From the NCBI GenBank assembly GCA_020186115.1, contig WSYJ01000135.1:124001-188000 (forward strand): a DNA stretch of 64,000 bases, given 5' to 3'. A program made the translations under genes and the position numbers. The notes beneath the pieces are model-generated. The model searched no databases and was not told where the DNA came from. It saw only the letters and a list, made by a program, of their open reading frames with translations. Below are positions 10,901-22,057 of the stretch, one piece after another. This DNA comes from Histomonas meleagridis. Lineage: Eukaryota; Parabasalia; Tritrichomonadida; Dientamoebidae. How positions within the stretch are numbered: position 1 is the stretch's first letter; the number at the start of each line of letters is the position of its first letter.

Positions 10901-13311
10901 ATCAAATTCTTTAAATAATTTCCAAATATTATTTTGAAATATAAAATTATTAAAATAAATTTTAAATAAAACAGATAAATATCTTTAGCATTAATATCAA
11001 TTCCTTCTTGTTCAAGAAGTAATTTAACTATTTTTATATGTCCATTTTCAGATGCAAATATAAGTGCTGTTTGAAATAATTTAAATAATTTCCAAATATT
11101 ATTTTTGAAATATAAAAATTATTAAAATAAATTTTAAATAAAACAGATAAATATCTTTAGTATTAATATCAATTCCTTCTTGTTCAAGAAGTAATTTAAC
11201 TATTTTTGTGTGACCATTTTCAGATGCAAATATAAGTGCTGTATGAAATACTTTAAATAATTTCCAAATATTATTTTTGAAATATAAAATTATTAAAATA
11301 AATTTTAAATAAAACAGATAAATATCTTTAGTATTAATATCAATTCCTTCTTGTTCAAGAAGTAATTTAACTATTTTTGTGTGACCATTTTCAGATGCAT
11401 TAATAAGTGCTGTATCAAATTCTTTAAATAATTTCCAAATATTATTTTGAAATATAAAATTATTAAAATAAATTTTAAATAAAACAGATAAATATCTTTA
11501 GCATTAATATCAATTCCTTCTTGTTCAAGAAGTAATTTAACTATTTTTATATGTCCATTTTCAGATGCAAATATAAGTGCTGTTTGAAATAATTTAAATA
11601 ATTTCCAAATATTATTTTGAAATATAAAATTATTAAAATAAATTTTAAATAAAACAGATAAATATCTTTAGTATTAATATCAATTCCTTCTTGTTCAAGA
11701 AGTAATTTAACTATTTTTTGTGTGACCATTTTCAGATGCATTAATAAGTGCTGTTCTAAATAATTTAAATAATTTCCAAATATTATTTTGAAATATAAAA
11801 TTATTATAATAAATTCTAAATAAAACAAATAAATATCTTTAGCATTAATATCAATTCCTTCTTGTTCTAGAAGTAATTTAACTATTTCTGTATAACCTTT
11901 TGAAGATGCTACCATAAGTGCTGTGTAAGCATTAATTTTGATTTTATTTTGCTTGAATAAGAACTTATACATTTCTGTAGAACTAAAATTAAAATTATTT
12001 ATAATTTGTAAATAAAATAATTAAATAAAACGTTAATTAAATTTTTGATACATTAAATTTTTGATATAAAACTATAAATAAATTAATTAAATATCATCAT
12101 TACTTTTAATCAATATAAATTTATTTTTAAGAATATCTTTAAAAAGTTCTTTATTTCTTGCAATTAAAATTAAACTTAAAACATTTTTAGGGATTTTATC
12201 TATATTATTATTTACAAAATATTTAAATAAAAATATATTTCCAGTTTTAATCGAAGTTTTGATAAGTTCCTCAAAATTTTTATTTTCTTTATCAATTAGA
12301 AATGAAAGTATTTCAAAATTATAATAAAAAACACATTCAATTAATAAATCAGTATGCATAATATTTTCTGATTTATTTTCATAGATGTATTTAAAAAATA
12401 TCATTTCGATGAAATATAATTGCTGCTTCATATGCGCCTTCAAATGTTGAATGATTTTGTTCACATAAATGAACGATTTCTTCATTCCCACTTGCACCTG
12501 CATATTTACCTGTATTTTCTACATTAGCACCATTCATAAGTAAATATTTAAAACATTGAACTGAAGAAAAAAATGCTGCATAATCAATTAATGTAACATT
12601 TTCTTCATTTATAAATGAACAACTTTCATAAAGTGATGGTTCAATTTTTTGATTAAAATCAAAAATTTATTTGTGATGATATTTCTTGAAGTTTTTCTAC
12701 TTCATCATTTCGAATTGTTTTTGCTATTTCTTTTGGATTATGTACTTCTTTAATTAATTTCTTATGAAGTTCAAAATCATTCTTTGAAAGCTCTTTGTAA
12801 TTATCTAAAATTGATTGTAGAAAATTAGATTTTATATTTTTAATTTCGCTTTTTCTTTTATAGTGAATAAATAACAACGAGTTTATATATCTAATCTTAT
12901 TTTCTTCAATTATTTTATTTTCAATTAATCTTTCGAGAATATAATTCGATTCTTGTGTTTTAAAAAAAAAAAAAAAAATCTGTAAAAATATTAATGATAT
13001 TATCTTCTTTCGTTTCATTATTTGTATCTTTTTTTTTTTTTTTATAATTCTTCTTCTTTCATTTTAAATAATTTTATATATTCAAAAATTAATTGAATAT
13101 TTTCATTTCCCATTAAAAAATACGAATAAAGTAATTGACAAATTATAAGCTTAAATGAATATGGATATTGATGGATTTTAATAAATAATGTTGATTCAAC
13201 TGTTTCTGGAATATTATTTTCGTTCATTTTAAAGATATAATTTTCTATTTGTTGTAACATTCCTATTGAATCTATATTTTCTTCTTTGATTTGCGTTTGA
13301 CTATTTCCCAT
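4977..13311 (-). pseudogene. Giant ankyrin-repeat locus, DUF3447-type N-terminus, about 40 homogenised units; frameshifted
   Basis: The locus reads right to left. It begins MGNSQTQIKEENIDS at 13311 with a helical region typical of trichomonad DUF3447/ankyrin proteins (blocks ELSKNDFELH, NPKEIAKTIRNDEVEKLQEI, ENVTLIDYAAFF, YAVASGNEEIIHLCEQ). About 40 ankyrin modules of the pattern TALIFASENGHIEIVKLLL...GIDINAKD follow, every ~170 bp. It ends with a diverged module and an in-frame TAA at 4977-4979. The N-terminal part is broken by long A/T runs near 12961-12978 and 13030-13047 and by single-base additions near 12665 and 12390, compared with the second copy at 24-26 kb. At least seven modules carry 1-bp homopolymer changes. 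Spacers between modules contain stops or shift the frame (see findings). The breaks could be true decay or sequencing error in homopolymers. Ankyrin proteins usually mediate protein-protein binding; the role here is unknown. Confidence 0.75.
5300..11950 (-). repeat. Homogenised tandem array of ~170-bp ankyrin units (~39 copies)
   Basis: Each unit is a 90-nt ankyrin module plus a spacer of about 80 nt. The anchor TTTAGCATTAATATCAATTC recurs every 170-173 bp, for example at 5470, 5641 and 5811. Neighbouring units are almost identical. Differences cluster in a few positions (GTGTGACC versus ATATGTCC; GCAAATATAAG versus GCATTAATAAG) that reappear in shuffled order, as expected from unequal exchange or gene conversion. 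One short partial unit sits at about 7681-7740. Assembly copy number is uncertain in such an array. Confidence 0.9.
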
Positions 13312-14460
13312 TTATCTTATAATTGAAACAGGATAAGTGAGAAAATGTTTTTGAAAGACGGCTAGGCCACCCCAAAATTAAACGATAGAAATCTCAGTCT
13401 TATCGGATATGTTCAATTGCAATTGAAGCAAATAATGTCATATAATCTACTTGATTAAATTCTATAGCACTAACTAATTAATTTTTTACATCATAATAAT
13501 AGATTTCTAATATCTTCGTCAATATAAAATCTAATATACATGAATCTAAATTATCATGAAAAAATCATAATATCCAGATGATGTCTTACGAACTGACACT
13601 AATAGTATCCTATTTAAAAAAGATTGTAGACGAATGACATTCACAGGACTGAAGACATTTGACTTCTTCACTGGAATTGTCGTGTTCAATGGAATTAACA
13701 TTCCACCCCCTGTTTCGAAACCTGGTTTAAAACATCAAGTGTAAAACATCAAAATCAAAGATATGAATATTACGCTCTGAATACAATGAAACAAATTGAA
13801 ACAAAGAAAAAGAAATTAAAATGAATAATTATAAATTAATTAATACATGATTTTTTTTATATAATACTGTTTGAATTTTCTTTAAAAATATTTGACTTCT
13901 TTTGTGTTTCATTGTGATAAATGTTTGTATTTTCTCCACTATTACCAATATATCTAAAAAGACATCTTATTAAGGTGCATAAAGTAAAAAACAGGTTCTA
14001 ATTATTCAATTTGAACGGTAGAAACAGTTCAAACATGGAAATCAAGTTTATCTTCTCATAAATAATTTTTTTTAATATTCATTGTTTCGGTACATGCATA
14101 TGATCGCAAATCCAAAAACAAAAATAAAAAGATAAACAATATGCAAAAAAATTTAAGTCATTTAATCCAAATGGGAAATAATACAAAATGGTTCACAAGG
14201 AAGAGAAGTTCAATTTTGGATAACTTTGCATATCGATAACAAAAATTGTGCATGCAATTATAAGAAAATGCTTTTGGGATGTTGCGTTCGTATAGCTTCC
14301 CACTGCAAATGGAAAACGCCCACATTATACGCATCTTTTTTAATAACTCGAACATTTTTAAAATTATCTCAAAGACAATTTGAAAAAAAAAGTATCGTTT
14401 TTTTCTTTACAAAATGCACTAAATCGCATTCTGTAGTTGAATGCCATGTAACAAACATAT
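13312..14460. other. Intergenic region, no gene seen
   Basis: Apart from the putative promoter near 13331-13364, this 1.1 kb is AT-rich and non-coding. The short ORFs overlapping the 3' end of the 7TM-RGS gene (14158-14552) have no domain-like composition and are not supported. No tRNA or rRNA is apparent. Confidence 0.5.
13331..13364 (-). promoter_or_regulatory. Putative initiator plus Myb-like box of the first ankyrin locus
   Basis: Read on the minus strand, AGCCGTC (around 13364-13358) is followed by TCACTTATCC at 13340-13331. The ATG is 20 nt further at 13311. TCAY(T/A) is the core of the trichomonad Inr. The order box, Inr, ATG is the same as before the gene starting at 32131. Confidence 0.45.
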
Positions 14461-15831
14461 TTAACGATTTCCAGTTGAAACACCCTCGAGAATTTGCTTT
14501 CGTATATTTTCTTGTTGCAATTCTTTCTTTCTCTTTTCAACTGTTTCCCTAAACTCGTCGAGGTTCATTACATCTCTAAGGTAATTTGTATTAATTAATT
14601 TTGTAACTTCTTGATAAGCACGATTAAAGATATCACTTGTTGGGTTTTCAAGCCTTGCGGTAATATCGTCGACCATAGCAGCTGGTAAGTTGTTTTGATG
14701 TTCAGATCCGGGTTTTATATACATATCATAAATTTCTTTTGCTTTAACTCGGATTTGTTCTTGATCCTCCAACTGCCTGAAGCGTAAGATCTCACGTGCA
14801 AATGGTGGCGCTTCTGGCGCTCGCTTTAACGTCGCAACTTTAAGCAAATGACCATACGCTTCATCGTCATTCAGAATTTGTTCAATGGTTGACAAAACCG
14901 TTTGTTTCGTTCCTTCCTCTGGCGGCTTTTTGAATGAGAGTGAAATCGGGTAAATCACCGATGTGAAGTAACCAGTTGCAAATAAGATAAACATTAAAAG
15001 GGCTAAAACAGCATCAACTGTTTCAATTAGGCCATCACCTTCATCTGTGAAGTCAATAGAATAAAGAATAAGATATGGTGTCAATATTATTAACCATGAA
15101 ATAAAGCAGGAAATGAGCTCACCTTTGACACCATATGGATCTGGAATCTTTCTAATAAGAAATAGACCAATAATAACTATTATAAGACATAAAACTAAAA
15201 GAACAATTAAAATGGGAACTGTAACTTCATTGAGATCACATCCATAAGAATTTACGCATGTGTTGAGAACTGTGTATTGTAAAATAACAGCAATTGCCAT
15301 ACATAATGAAATGAAAATTCCTAATATAGCTGCATATGTTCTTTCTTGGAGAAGAGGACCGTCTCTTACTTCGGAGATTTCGTGGTTTTTCCATTTTTCT
15401 AATTGAATCATCGTGTAGAAATATCGTATAAATCTGAGGATAAATGGAACAATATAAAGTGGTAAGAAGATAAGAATATAAAACAAATCAAGAAAGCAAG
15501 GGAAACATTCGGGTGTAAGTGCTAATTTCCAAATAAAGCATGTTAAACATATCTCTGAACCTATTGCTGAAAGCAATGAAAGAACTGGAGATCGCATTAA
15601 AATCATTGTGTCACCTGTGTGCCATCTAAAACAATATAAAATAAGACCTGCAAGCCACATGATAGACCATGCAACCCAAACATAAAAGAAGAACAAAGAA
15701 ATTGGTGGCATAAGGAAGATGCTTTCCCCAATTGAATTATTTCCTGGAAAGAAGTCCCATTGGTCATCTCCAATGACACTAGGCATTTGAGGCAACCGAA
15801 AAGTGCTAATTTGACAAAAGCTGAACCTCAT
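14461..15831 (-). CDS. Seven-transmembrane RGS protein
   Basis: 456 residues. Seven hydrophobic stretches are visible at about 43-70, 82-106, 110-136, 165-190, 204-228, 240-262 and 273-300. A cytosolic tail follows with the helical pattern of an RGS domain at about 318-430: AYGHLLKVATLKR, PFAREILRFRQLED, KAKEIYDMYI, ARLENPTSDIFNRAYQEV and LINTNYLRDVM. The PTSDIFNRAYQEV and tail segments match RGS helices VII-VIII. The architecture is that of Arabidopsis AtRGS1, and 7TM-RGS proteins are known from Trichomonas. It should accelerate GTP hydrolysis on a G-alpha at the membrane. A second Met at residue 16 is an alternative start. The C-terminus is charged (KKRKKELQQEN type). A membrane receptor role for a ligand is inference. 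Confidence 0.78.
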   Translation of the reverse strand: MRFSFCQISTFRLPQMPSVIGDDQWDFFPGNNSIGESIFLMPPISLFFFYVWVAWSIMWLAGLILYCFRWHTGDTMILMRSPVLSLLSAIGSEICLTCFIWKLALTPECFPCFLDLFYILIFLPLYIVPFILRFIRYFYTMIQLEKWKNHEISEVRDGPLLQERTYAAILGIFISLCMAIAVILQYTVLNTCVNSYGCDLNEVTVPILIVLLVLCLIIVIIGLFLIRKIPDPYGVKGELISCFISWLIILTPYLILYSIDFTDEGDGLIETVDAVLALLMFILFATGYFTSVIYPISLSFKKPPEEGTKQTVLSTIEQILNDDEAYGHLLKVATLKRAPEAPPFAREILRFRQLEDQEQIRVKAKEIYDMYIKPGSEHQNNLPAAMVDDITARLENPTSDIFNRAYQEVTKLINTNYLRDVMNLDEFRETVEKRKKELQQENIRKQILEGVSTGNR

Positions 15832-16150
15832 TTACCTTTGGGAAAAATTGTTTAAATCAATTATATCGAGTTAATTCATTGTTTAAAAGAATATATTATA
15901 TGGTTTAATGATTTTTTTTCATGCATTACTTTATATCAAAATTAATATATCGAAATTGCAAATCAAATCTTTTTCAATAAGTTTAAAAAAAATATTAAAT
16001 AATCTATAGGATAGCATTAGTGAGAATATTTAATGAGTAAAATTACTTTAAATACTTTAAAAATAATGAACTTGTAATTCATGAATTACAAGCCATTGAA
16101 AAGTCAATCTATAAAAGTGACAATTCTTGACAACTTTATATCAGCTACAA
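15832..16150. promoter_or_regulatory. Divergent promoter region, 7TM-RGS / ASH-domain gene
   Basis: The gap lies between two outward-facing ATGs (15831 minus and 16151 plus). It is AT-rich. On the minus strand it holds a GTCACTTTTATA element at about 16110-16121 (seen as TATAAAAGTGAC on plus), resembling the trichomonad Inr but far from the minus ATG. An ATTCATGAATTACAAG duplication stands near 16070-16095. Confidence 0.35.
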
Positions 16151-19100
16151 ATGGATCTGGTGTCTATAACACCAAATATTCTTGATTTTGGGCTAACATC
16201 AGAAAATTACAGGCCTGTCTCTGTTAATTTTACCATTAGGAACGAAACAAATGATGATCTCCAAATCAACTTCGGAGATATCTCATCAAGTTCAATGTGG
16301 TTTACACTCTTCGACCAAGTAATCGAACAACAACGGAACCTTGGATTTGACATTTTTTATCACTATGAGAAAATCGATAATTTGAAGTTATTTGCTCAAG
16401 AAGAACAAATGTTAAGTCTAGTTATGATTCCAGTATGTTGCGCAATATCATTCAATCCATCATTATCGATTCCAATTATGAAATTTAAGGATGATGAGCT
16501 TCAAACAGATGAAAAATTTTATTATCCTATCAAAGTTCAATCAACAATATCTGATGTCTCTTTCAAGATTTCGCCTCAATATCTATTTCTTAATGAATGC
16601 TGTAACTTTCAACCTCAAACAAAGTCATTTCAAATCAAAAATACATCAGATCGTGAGTTACCAATTGTAATTTATCCTGATGAATCTATTACAGTTGATA
16701 CTCCAGAGTATCCCAATTATATTTTGCTTAAACCAAAATCTATATCAACATTAACATTACATCATATTCCAACAGAAATTGGTCAATTTGATCATAAGAT
16801 CATCTTTGAATGTCTTTTAGATCAACTATCTGACCCTAAAGTTATGCATGTTAATTCGTCAGTATCACCAGCAGAAGTTCCAGATGATTTCCCAACGATC
16901 ACACCTCAAAATGCCGAAATTGATTTCGGAGAAGTTAACGCAGGAATTCCAGTCGAATCTTCATTCACATTAACAAATCACAGTGAAGTCACTTATTCCG
17001 TATCGGTTAACGGTGTCCTTGACACTTTTACAGGCTCTTTACCTTCAAGCGAATCACTTTCAAGTGCTATTTTTATACCACATGCTTCAAGTTCACAACT
17101 TTTATTTAAAGGAACTGCTTCATCTAAATCTGAATCAAAACTTGATATTACTTTAAGATCTCATTCAGCATTAACAATTTATGCAACTTATGTCCCTTCT
17201 TTCCATTTATCAGCAGACTCGACTTCATTTGAACATCGTACGTTTATGATCACTTTGACATTTGCTGATAAGTCAACTTCAAATGTTTTTTATCGTCGTA
17301 TCAAATGTAAGTCAGCTGTATGTCATCCAACAATTTCTATATCCCCATCACTTATAGAGTTTGGAGATACAATAGTTGGGCAAACTGATAAATCTGCTGA
17401 AATTATTATTCGAAATCATTCACCATTACCAACCACGGTTTCAATTTCTACATCTTCCCGATCCCTTACAGTTCCTTCAATACCTGTAGAAATTGATGGC
17501 CATTCCACATATAAGTATAAATTCAAATTTTATCCACGTCGAGTTAGTCCTGATTATACAGCGTCCATTAAATTTACCAATAACAATAATATTTCCAATG
17601 AAGTTCAATTAAGTATTTCTGCCATTATTGTTGCAAACTCATCTGAATCAATTCATTCAATGAGTTATAACATATTAAGTGATGGACAACATGTATCATC
17701 ATTTGATTTCCAAAATTGTTCTATTAATTATCCATCATTAAAATCATTTGTTATCAAAAACCGTTTAAACACACCGTTAAAGTTACGGTTTTCAGCGTCA
17801 ACGGATGAAATCAAGTTTTATCAAGAAGATTCTGTTTATTTATTAAACTCATCATCATTTGGGAATTATTCTAATTCATCAATCGTATCAGTCACTAATC
17901 AACCTAATGAACCAACTTCTACCACATTATTAACACCGACACAAACATATTCATTAAAACAATTAGAACAATCTATGCAAATTAACTCGGAATTCTTTAT
18001 GAACCAATTCATATTATCCCAAAAATATAGTGATCAACAAATCATTGAACATTTTGATACTGCATACCAACAAATTAATAAACTTATTGAAAATGGCTCA
18101 TTAATAAACTTAGAAAACTTAACAATCGAAATCCCACCACAATTTAAATTCGAGATTACAATATTATTAAAGCCTCGATCAATCAATGGAGAAGAACCAA
18201 TGTTTTGGAAACATCGAGAAGAGAAAATCTTTGTTCATTTAATTGACCAAAATCAAAATATCGAAGCACGTACGATCCCATTAAAGTTTAATGTTGTCCA
18301 ATCTAAGTCATTTTTATCCACACGACATTTAAACTTTGGCAATATCTTATGTAATACACGATATCAAAACAAGTTATATATTAGTAATGAATCAGCGTTA
18401 CCATTTTTATTTGAGTTAGAATCCAAAAACATAAACTTTGATAATCAATCATATTGCATAGCATTTCCAATTAGTACGTATTCAATTCCATGTCATTTCA
18501 TTCGTAACATTGACGGGAAATTCACCGAGGAAGTGATTATAAAAAACGTATTAAATCCTGAAGAAAAACATACGATTATATTTAAAGGTAAAGCTTCTAG
18601 AAGAACAAACTCATTCATAGATCCATTATTATTAGACTTTGGAGATATTGTTGCATGTTCTTCATCAAAACGATTACGATTATTTATTACAAACACATCA
18701 AACGAAGAAATTGAATTCACTTTATCACACGTTCAAAAAGAGACGCTGATGTGTAAACCATTGATTACCTATCAATTCAAATATTTGAATAGCCGACGAT
18801 TGACAGAAAACGTTCAACTCCAAATTGAAAAGTTAGGCTGCAAATTGAGATGTTTACAACGAAAGAACAAAATTGAATATGCGCAAAAGATTCAACGATT
18901 AATTGATAATTTATCTAATACAACAATTGATAATACCAGTACACAATTAAAACAAATGGATGCCAAATATATGGATTGTTTTACATTCCGATGTGCACCA
19001 TTACAAATGGTGTGTATTGAATTACAATTAATTCCATCCATTTTATCAGGTAAACGAATTAGTATTAGTATCCCATTAGAAGGCGCGATATTAATATATG

Positions 19101-21253
19101 AAAACAAAAGAATTGAAACCCAAAAAATTGTACATTATAAAGCGCATTTAATACCAAACACACAACGATTATTAGATAGTGTTGTACAAAAATCATTAAT
19201 AGTTGAGCCAACATTTATCGAAATTAATGATATTTTTGTACATGAAAGTGTTCGTACACATATTAAATTAAAGAACATTTCAAACACATTACAAAACTAT
19301 TGGATAAGTTCCGACGGTAATAATAACAATTGTATTATCTCATCACCTAAAAGTGAAGGCTCCATTAAAACTCAAGAATCATTAGAATTAGCAATTGATA
19401 TCTTTCCATTAAATCCTGGCAAAATCACCAAAATCATTAACATCACAACACAAACATCAGTTATTAACATAACATTACAAATACATTCCGAGTTCAAACC
19501 AGTTTTATCATTTCCTTCGTTACCTGAAAACAGTACAATTGACTTTGGTTATATACCATTAACATCATTACAAGTGATTGAAGAACGTTCTGCGTTTAAT
19601 ATCTTTAATATCTCCAACAACATATTATATTTATCCATTCTAAATGATCATCAAAAAGAAATCATTGTATATGAAAAAGATTCACGTCAACCACAAACTA
19701 AAGAATTTATGTTAAATCCACATCAATTAATACGAATGAACGTGTTATTACAACCAGAAATTGATTTAATACATTATCAAAAATATTTAACAACATTAAT
19801 CAATGGCAAACTTTTAATCAAAGCTTATGAAACTCTTGAAGAAGCTCAACACTCAACAATACAACCAGCAATATTCGAAAAAGAAATCACTGTAAACGCT
19901 GCTTTTGGTCGTATTGGAATTTCATGTTCTGAACAAAACATTGACTTAGGTACAGTTTCAAAGAAACTAATGAACGCTAAAGTATTCATTAAAAACCGAT
20001 CAACTCATATACCAATTGAAATAATTACGACATGTTCACAAGGATTAACTTGTGAACCAACGACGTTTACAATACCTGGAAATAAAGTTAACAAAGAGCC
20101 TCAAGAAATCACTTTACATTACCAACCAAATTCAATAGGAATTAATGAGGCCAAATTACAATTGAATATCAGTGGGTACCCAAATTATTCGAAAACGATC
20201 AAATTGAATTGTTTTGTGGATCCGTTATATTTAGATACTGATTTACCTAAAGACTCAAAGCAAACAGACTTATTGAATCTGGGACAATTATATGTTATTG
20301 ATAACAAACCGATACCGATCAAAAGTAAAATCAAATTTACTAATAAAACGACAATTAACGTCTCCTTCGAAATATGCGGGAAACGTTTAAACATATCGGC
20401 TGGCAGATTCCAGACATTTCAGTTCACATTTCCCTTACAACCTAATTTTTATGATCCTGAAACACCAAAGTTTTTATATAAAATATATTGCCGAAGTTTA
20501 ACAACACAACAAATATTGAAGATCATTAATGTTATTGGGGAATTTGTTGAATCATATTTTGAGATTTCGACAGATGTAATTAATTTAGGAAGTTTTGGAA
20601 AAATTAATAATTGGCAATATGAGAACACAGAATTAATAATATATAACAAATCGAATATTAATTTAGATGTAACGATTGAAAACAATTCGAATTTATTACA
20701 ATTACCAGAAACTATTAATAACATATTACCTAATTCGGAATATAAATTAAAGATAATTCCATCGATTAAAGAGCTTGAGAATGTATTAGGTCGACAAAAC
20801 ATTAACATTAAACTCATTAATCAAAATAATCCAAATAATATCAAAGAGTTAAATGTAATGTTCGATGTCATTGATTCGTTATTAAGTTTCGATCGAATTA
20901 TTAAAGATGATAACAATAATATGTTAATTAAGTTATGTAAATTTAAACAATTGTTACAAGATGATAACAAATTCACTTCTAACGCATGGTTCCAAATCAC
21001 AAATAAATTGTTGGACGAGTACAGTATCAACATAACAACAGAGTGTTTGATACCAGAAGTGACTGGAGTAGAAATATTCATGAGAAAAACAGAGATCAAA
21101 ATTGACTCACTCGACTTACAGCCAAATGAAACAGTGGAGGTCAGAATTAAGGTGATGGCCGAAAAGTCTGACGGATGGAGCTCGAGCGTGTTGGCAAGAA
21201 TACACTTCGTGTCAGATGGAGAAGAAGTGGCAAAGTTGGATGTGACCGTTTAA
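16151..21253 (+). CDS. Large ASH/MSP (Ig-like) domain protein, probably flagellar or ciliary
   Basis: 1700 residues from the first ATG (MDLVSITPNILDFG). The frame opens 24 nt earlier, but only with a TTG. The protein is built of many beta-sandwich repeats, each with a strand like [LI]DFG[DE]... followed by xxFxLxNxS: ILDFGLTSE, IDFGEVNAG, IEFGDTIVG, LNFGNILCN, LLDFGDIVA, IDFGYIPLT, IDLGTVSKK and INLGSFGK. This is the signature of ASH (ASPM-SPD2-Hydin) or MSP-like domains found in HYDIN, CFAP47, CFAP65 and TMEM131-type proteins. No signal peptide or transmembrane segment is clear. A flagellar or basal-body role is inferred from the domain type and a flagellated host. I cannot decide which family member it is. 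Confidence 0.75.
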   Translation: MDLVSITPNILDFGLTSENYRPVSVNFTIRNETNDDLQINFGDISSSSMWFTLFDQVIEQQRNLGFDIFYHYEKIDNLKLFAQEEQMLSLVMIPVCCAISFNPSLSIPIMKFKDDELQTDEKFYYPIKVQSTISDVSFKISPQYLFLNECCNFQPQTKSFQIKNTSDRELPIVIYPDESITVDTPEYPNYILLKPKSISTLTLHHIPTEIGQFDHKIIFECLLDQLSDPKVMHVNSSVSPAEVPDDFPTITPQNAEIDFGEVNAGIPVESSFTLTNHSEVTYSVSVNGVLDTFTGSLPSSESLSSAIFIPHASSSQLLFKGTASSKSESKLDITLRSHSALTIYATYVPSFHLSADSTSFEHRTFMITLTFADKSTSNVFYRRIKCKSAVCHPTISISPSLIEFGDTIVGQTDKSAEIIIRNHSPLPTTVSISTSSRSLTVPSIPVEIDGHSTYKYKFKFYPRRVSPDYTASIKFTNNNNISNEVQLSISAIIVANSSESIHSMSYNILSDGQHVSSFDFQNCSINYPSLKSFVIKNRLNTPLKLRFSASTDEIKFYQEDSVYLLNSSSFGNYSNSSIVSVTNQPNEPTSTTLLTPTQTYSLKQLEQSMQINSEFFMNQFILSQKYSDQQIIEHFDTAYQQINKLIENGSLINLENLTIEIPPQFKFEITILLKPRSINGEEPMFWKHREEKIFVHLIDQNQNIEARTIPLKFNVVQSKSFLSTRHLNFGNILCNTRYQNKLYISNESALPFLFELESKNINFDNQSYCIAFPISTYSIPCHFIRNIDGKFTEEVIIKNVLNPEEKHTIIFKGKASRRTNSFIDPLLLDFGDIVACSSSKRLRLFITNTSNEEIEFTLSHVQKETLMCKPLITYQFKYLNSRRLTENVQLQIEKLGCKLRCLQRKNKIEYAQKIQRLIDNLSNTTIDNTSTQLKQMDAKYMDCFTFRCAPLQMVCIELQLIPSILSGKRISISIPLEGAILIYENKRIETQKIVHYKAHLIPNTQRLLDSVVQKSLIVEPTFIEINDIFVHESVRTHIKLKNISNTLQNYWISSDGNNNNCIISSPKSEGSIKTQESLELAIDIFPLNPGKITKIINITTQTSVINITLQIHSEFKPVLSFPSLPENSTIDFGYIPLTSLQVIEERSAFNIFNISNNILYLSILNDHQKEIIVYEKDSRQPQTKEFMLNPHQLIRMNVLLQPEIDLIHYQKYLTTLINGKLLIKAYETLEEAQHSTIQPAIFEKEITVNAAFGRIGISCSEQNIDLGTVSKKLMNAKVFIKNRSTHIPIEIITTCSQGLTCEPTTFTIPGNKVNKEPQEITLHYQPNSIGINEAKLQLNISGYPNYSKTIKLNCFVDPLYLDTDLPKDSKQTDLLNLGQLYVIDNKPIPIKSKIKFTNKTTINVSFEICGKRLNISAGRFQTFQFTFPLQPNFYDPETPKFLYKIYCRSLTTQQILKIINVIGEFVESYFEISTDVINLGSFGKINNWQYENTELIIYNKSNINLDVTIENNSNLLQLPETINNILPNSEYKLKIIPSIKELENVLGRQNINIKLINQNNPNNIKELNVMFDVIDSLLSFDRIIKDDNNNMLIKLCKFKQLLQDDNKFTSNAWFQITNKLLDEYSINITTECLIPEVTGVEIFMRKTEIKIDSLDLQPNETVEVRIKVMAEKSDGWSSSVLARIHFVSDGEEVAKLDVTV

Positions 21254-22057
21254 TCAATAAAAGTATAATGTACAATTGTGTGGCACTTTTCGTTTTTCAC
21301 ATCACAAAATGAACAAAAACAAATCACCGGAAAAGGTGCGGAGCGACTTCAGTGTTCCTTAGGATGATTTGTTGGTTATGAAAGCTAATGATTGGAGAAA
21401 GAGAACTTGTGGAATTGTTTTGAATCGCTGATTAAAAAAAGTTTGGTCGAATTCGTAACCCAATTTGTGACAAAGTGTAGAATTGTTTATGAGAGGATCA
21501 TGGAATCATTCGAAAAGTCGACTTTTACAAAAATTTATCAAGTAAATTAATCAAAAAGTCATCGAAAACGTTTATTTTTAATGAAACAGAATTCATATTC
21601 TTTTCTCAAATAGTTTATTTTTAACATTTATTAATAGTAAATAAATTATGAAATTTTTGATTAAAGAATTGTAATAATAATATGTTCCTCAAAAAAAATG
21701 AGTACACTAATTTAGCACTATTTCAAATAGACAATATAAGCCCTAGAATATAATCACCATGATTGGATTTAAAAAAAGATATTCATTGATATTTTTGAAT
21801 TTTTCCAACATGTCCTATTTTTAAATATAAAACTTTGTGGGGAAGGTCAAAAATCATTTAACTTCAAATTTTACATTATGAATATTTTCGGTATGAGATT
21901 TATCCCTAATAATAAGTTGATCCATATTTTTTTATTGCTGAAGAGTGGACTTTAAGCATATTGGAATTTCGATTTAGCTTTCAATTTTACTTGGAATTTT
22001 AATAGGAAGCCGTTTAATCTAAATCGGCTAAAGTAAGCCAATTAAAATCCAAGGAAA
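21254..22057. promoter_or_regulatory. Intergenic region with GCCGTTTAAT box before the IBP39-like gene
   Basis: About 800 bp without a convincing gene. AAGCCGTTTAATC at about 22007-22019 stands ~40 bp before the ATG at 22058 and matches the CCGTTTA motif found before several other genes. A small in-frame string after the ASH gene (about 21309 on) ends quickly in stops. Confidence 0.4.

Noticed and set aside
5300-11950. CRISPR-like or satellite array
   Set aside because: The period is ~170 bp, both halves are repeated, and the module half encodes clear ankyrin repeats; there are no unique spacers.
5300-11950. Terminal inverted repeat CTGTTT...AAACAG at spacer ends
   Set aside because: Present in the homogenised units but not in most diverged spacers; in AT-rich DNA such short pairing is expected by chance.
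14226-14552. 108-codon ORF opposite the end of the 7TM-RGS gene
   Set aside because: Overlaps a conserved coding region on the other strand; no recognisable domain.
16127-16150. Upstream extension of the ASH-domain protein
   Set aside because: It would need a TTG start; the ATG at 16151 begins directly before the first domain.
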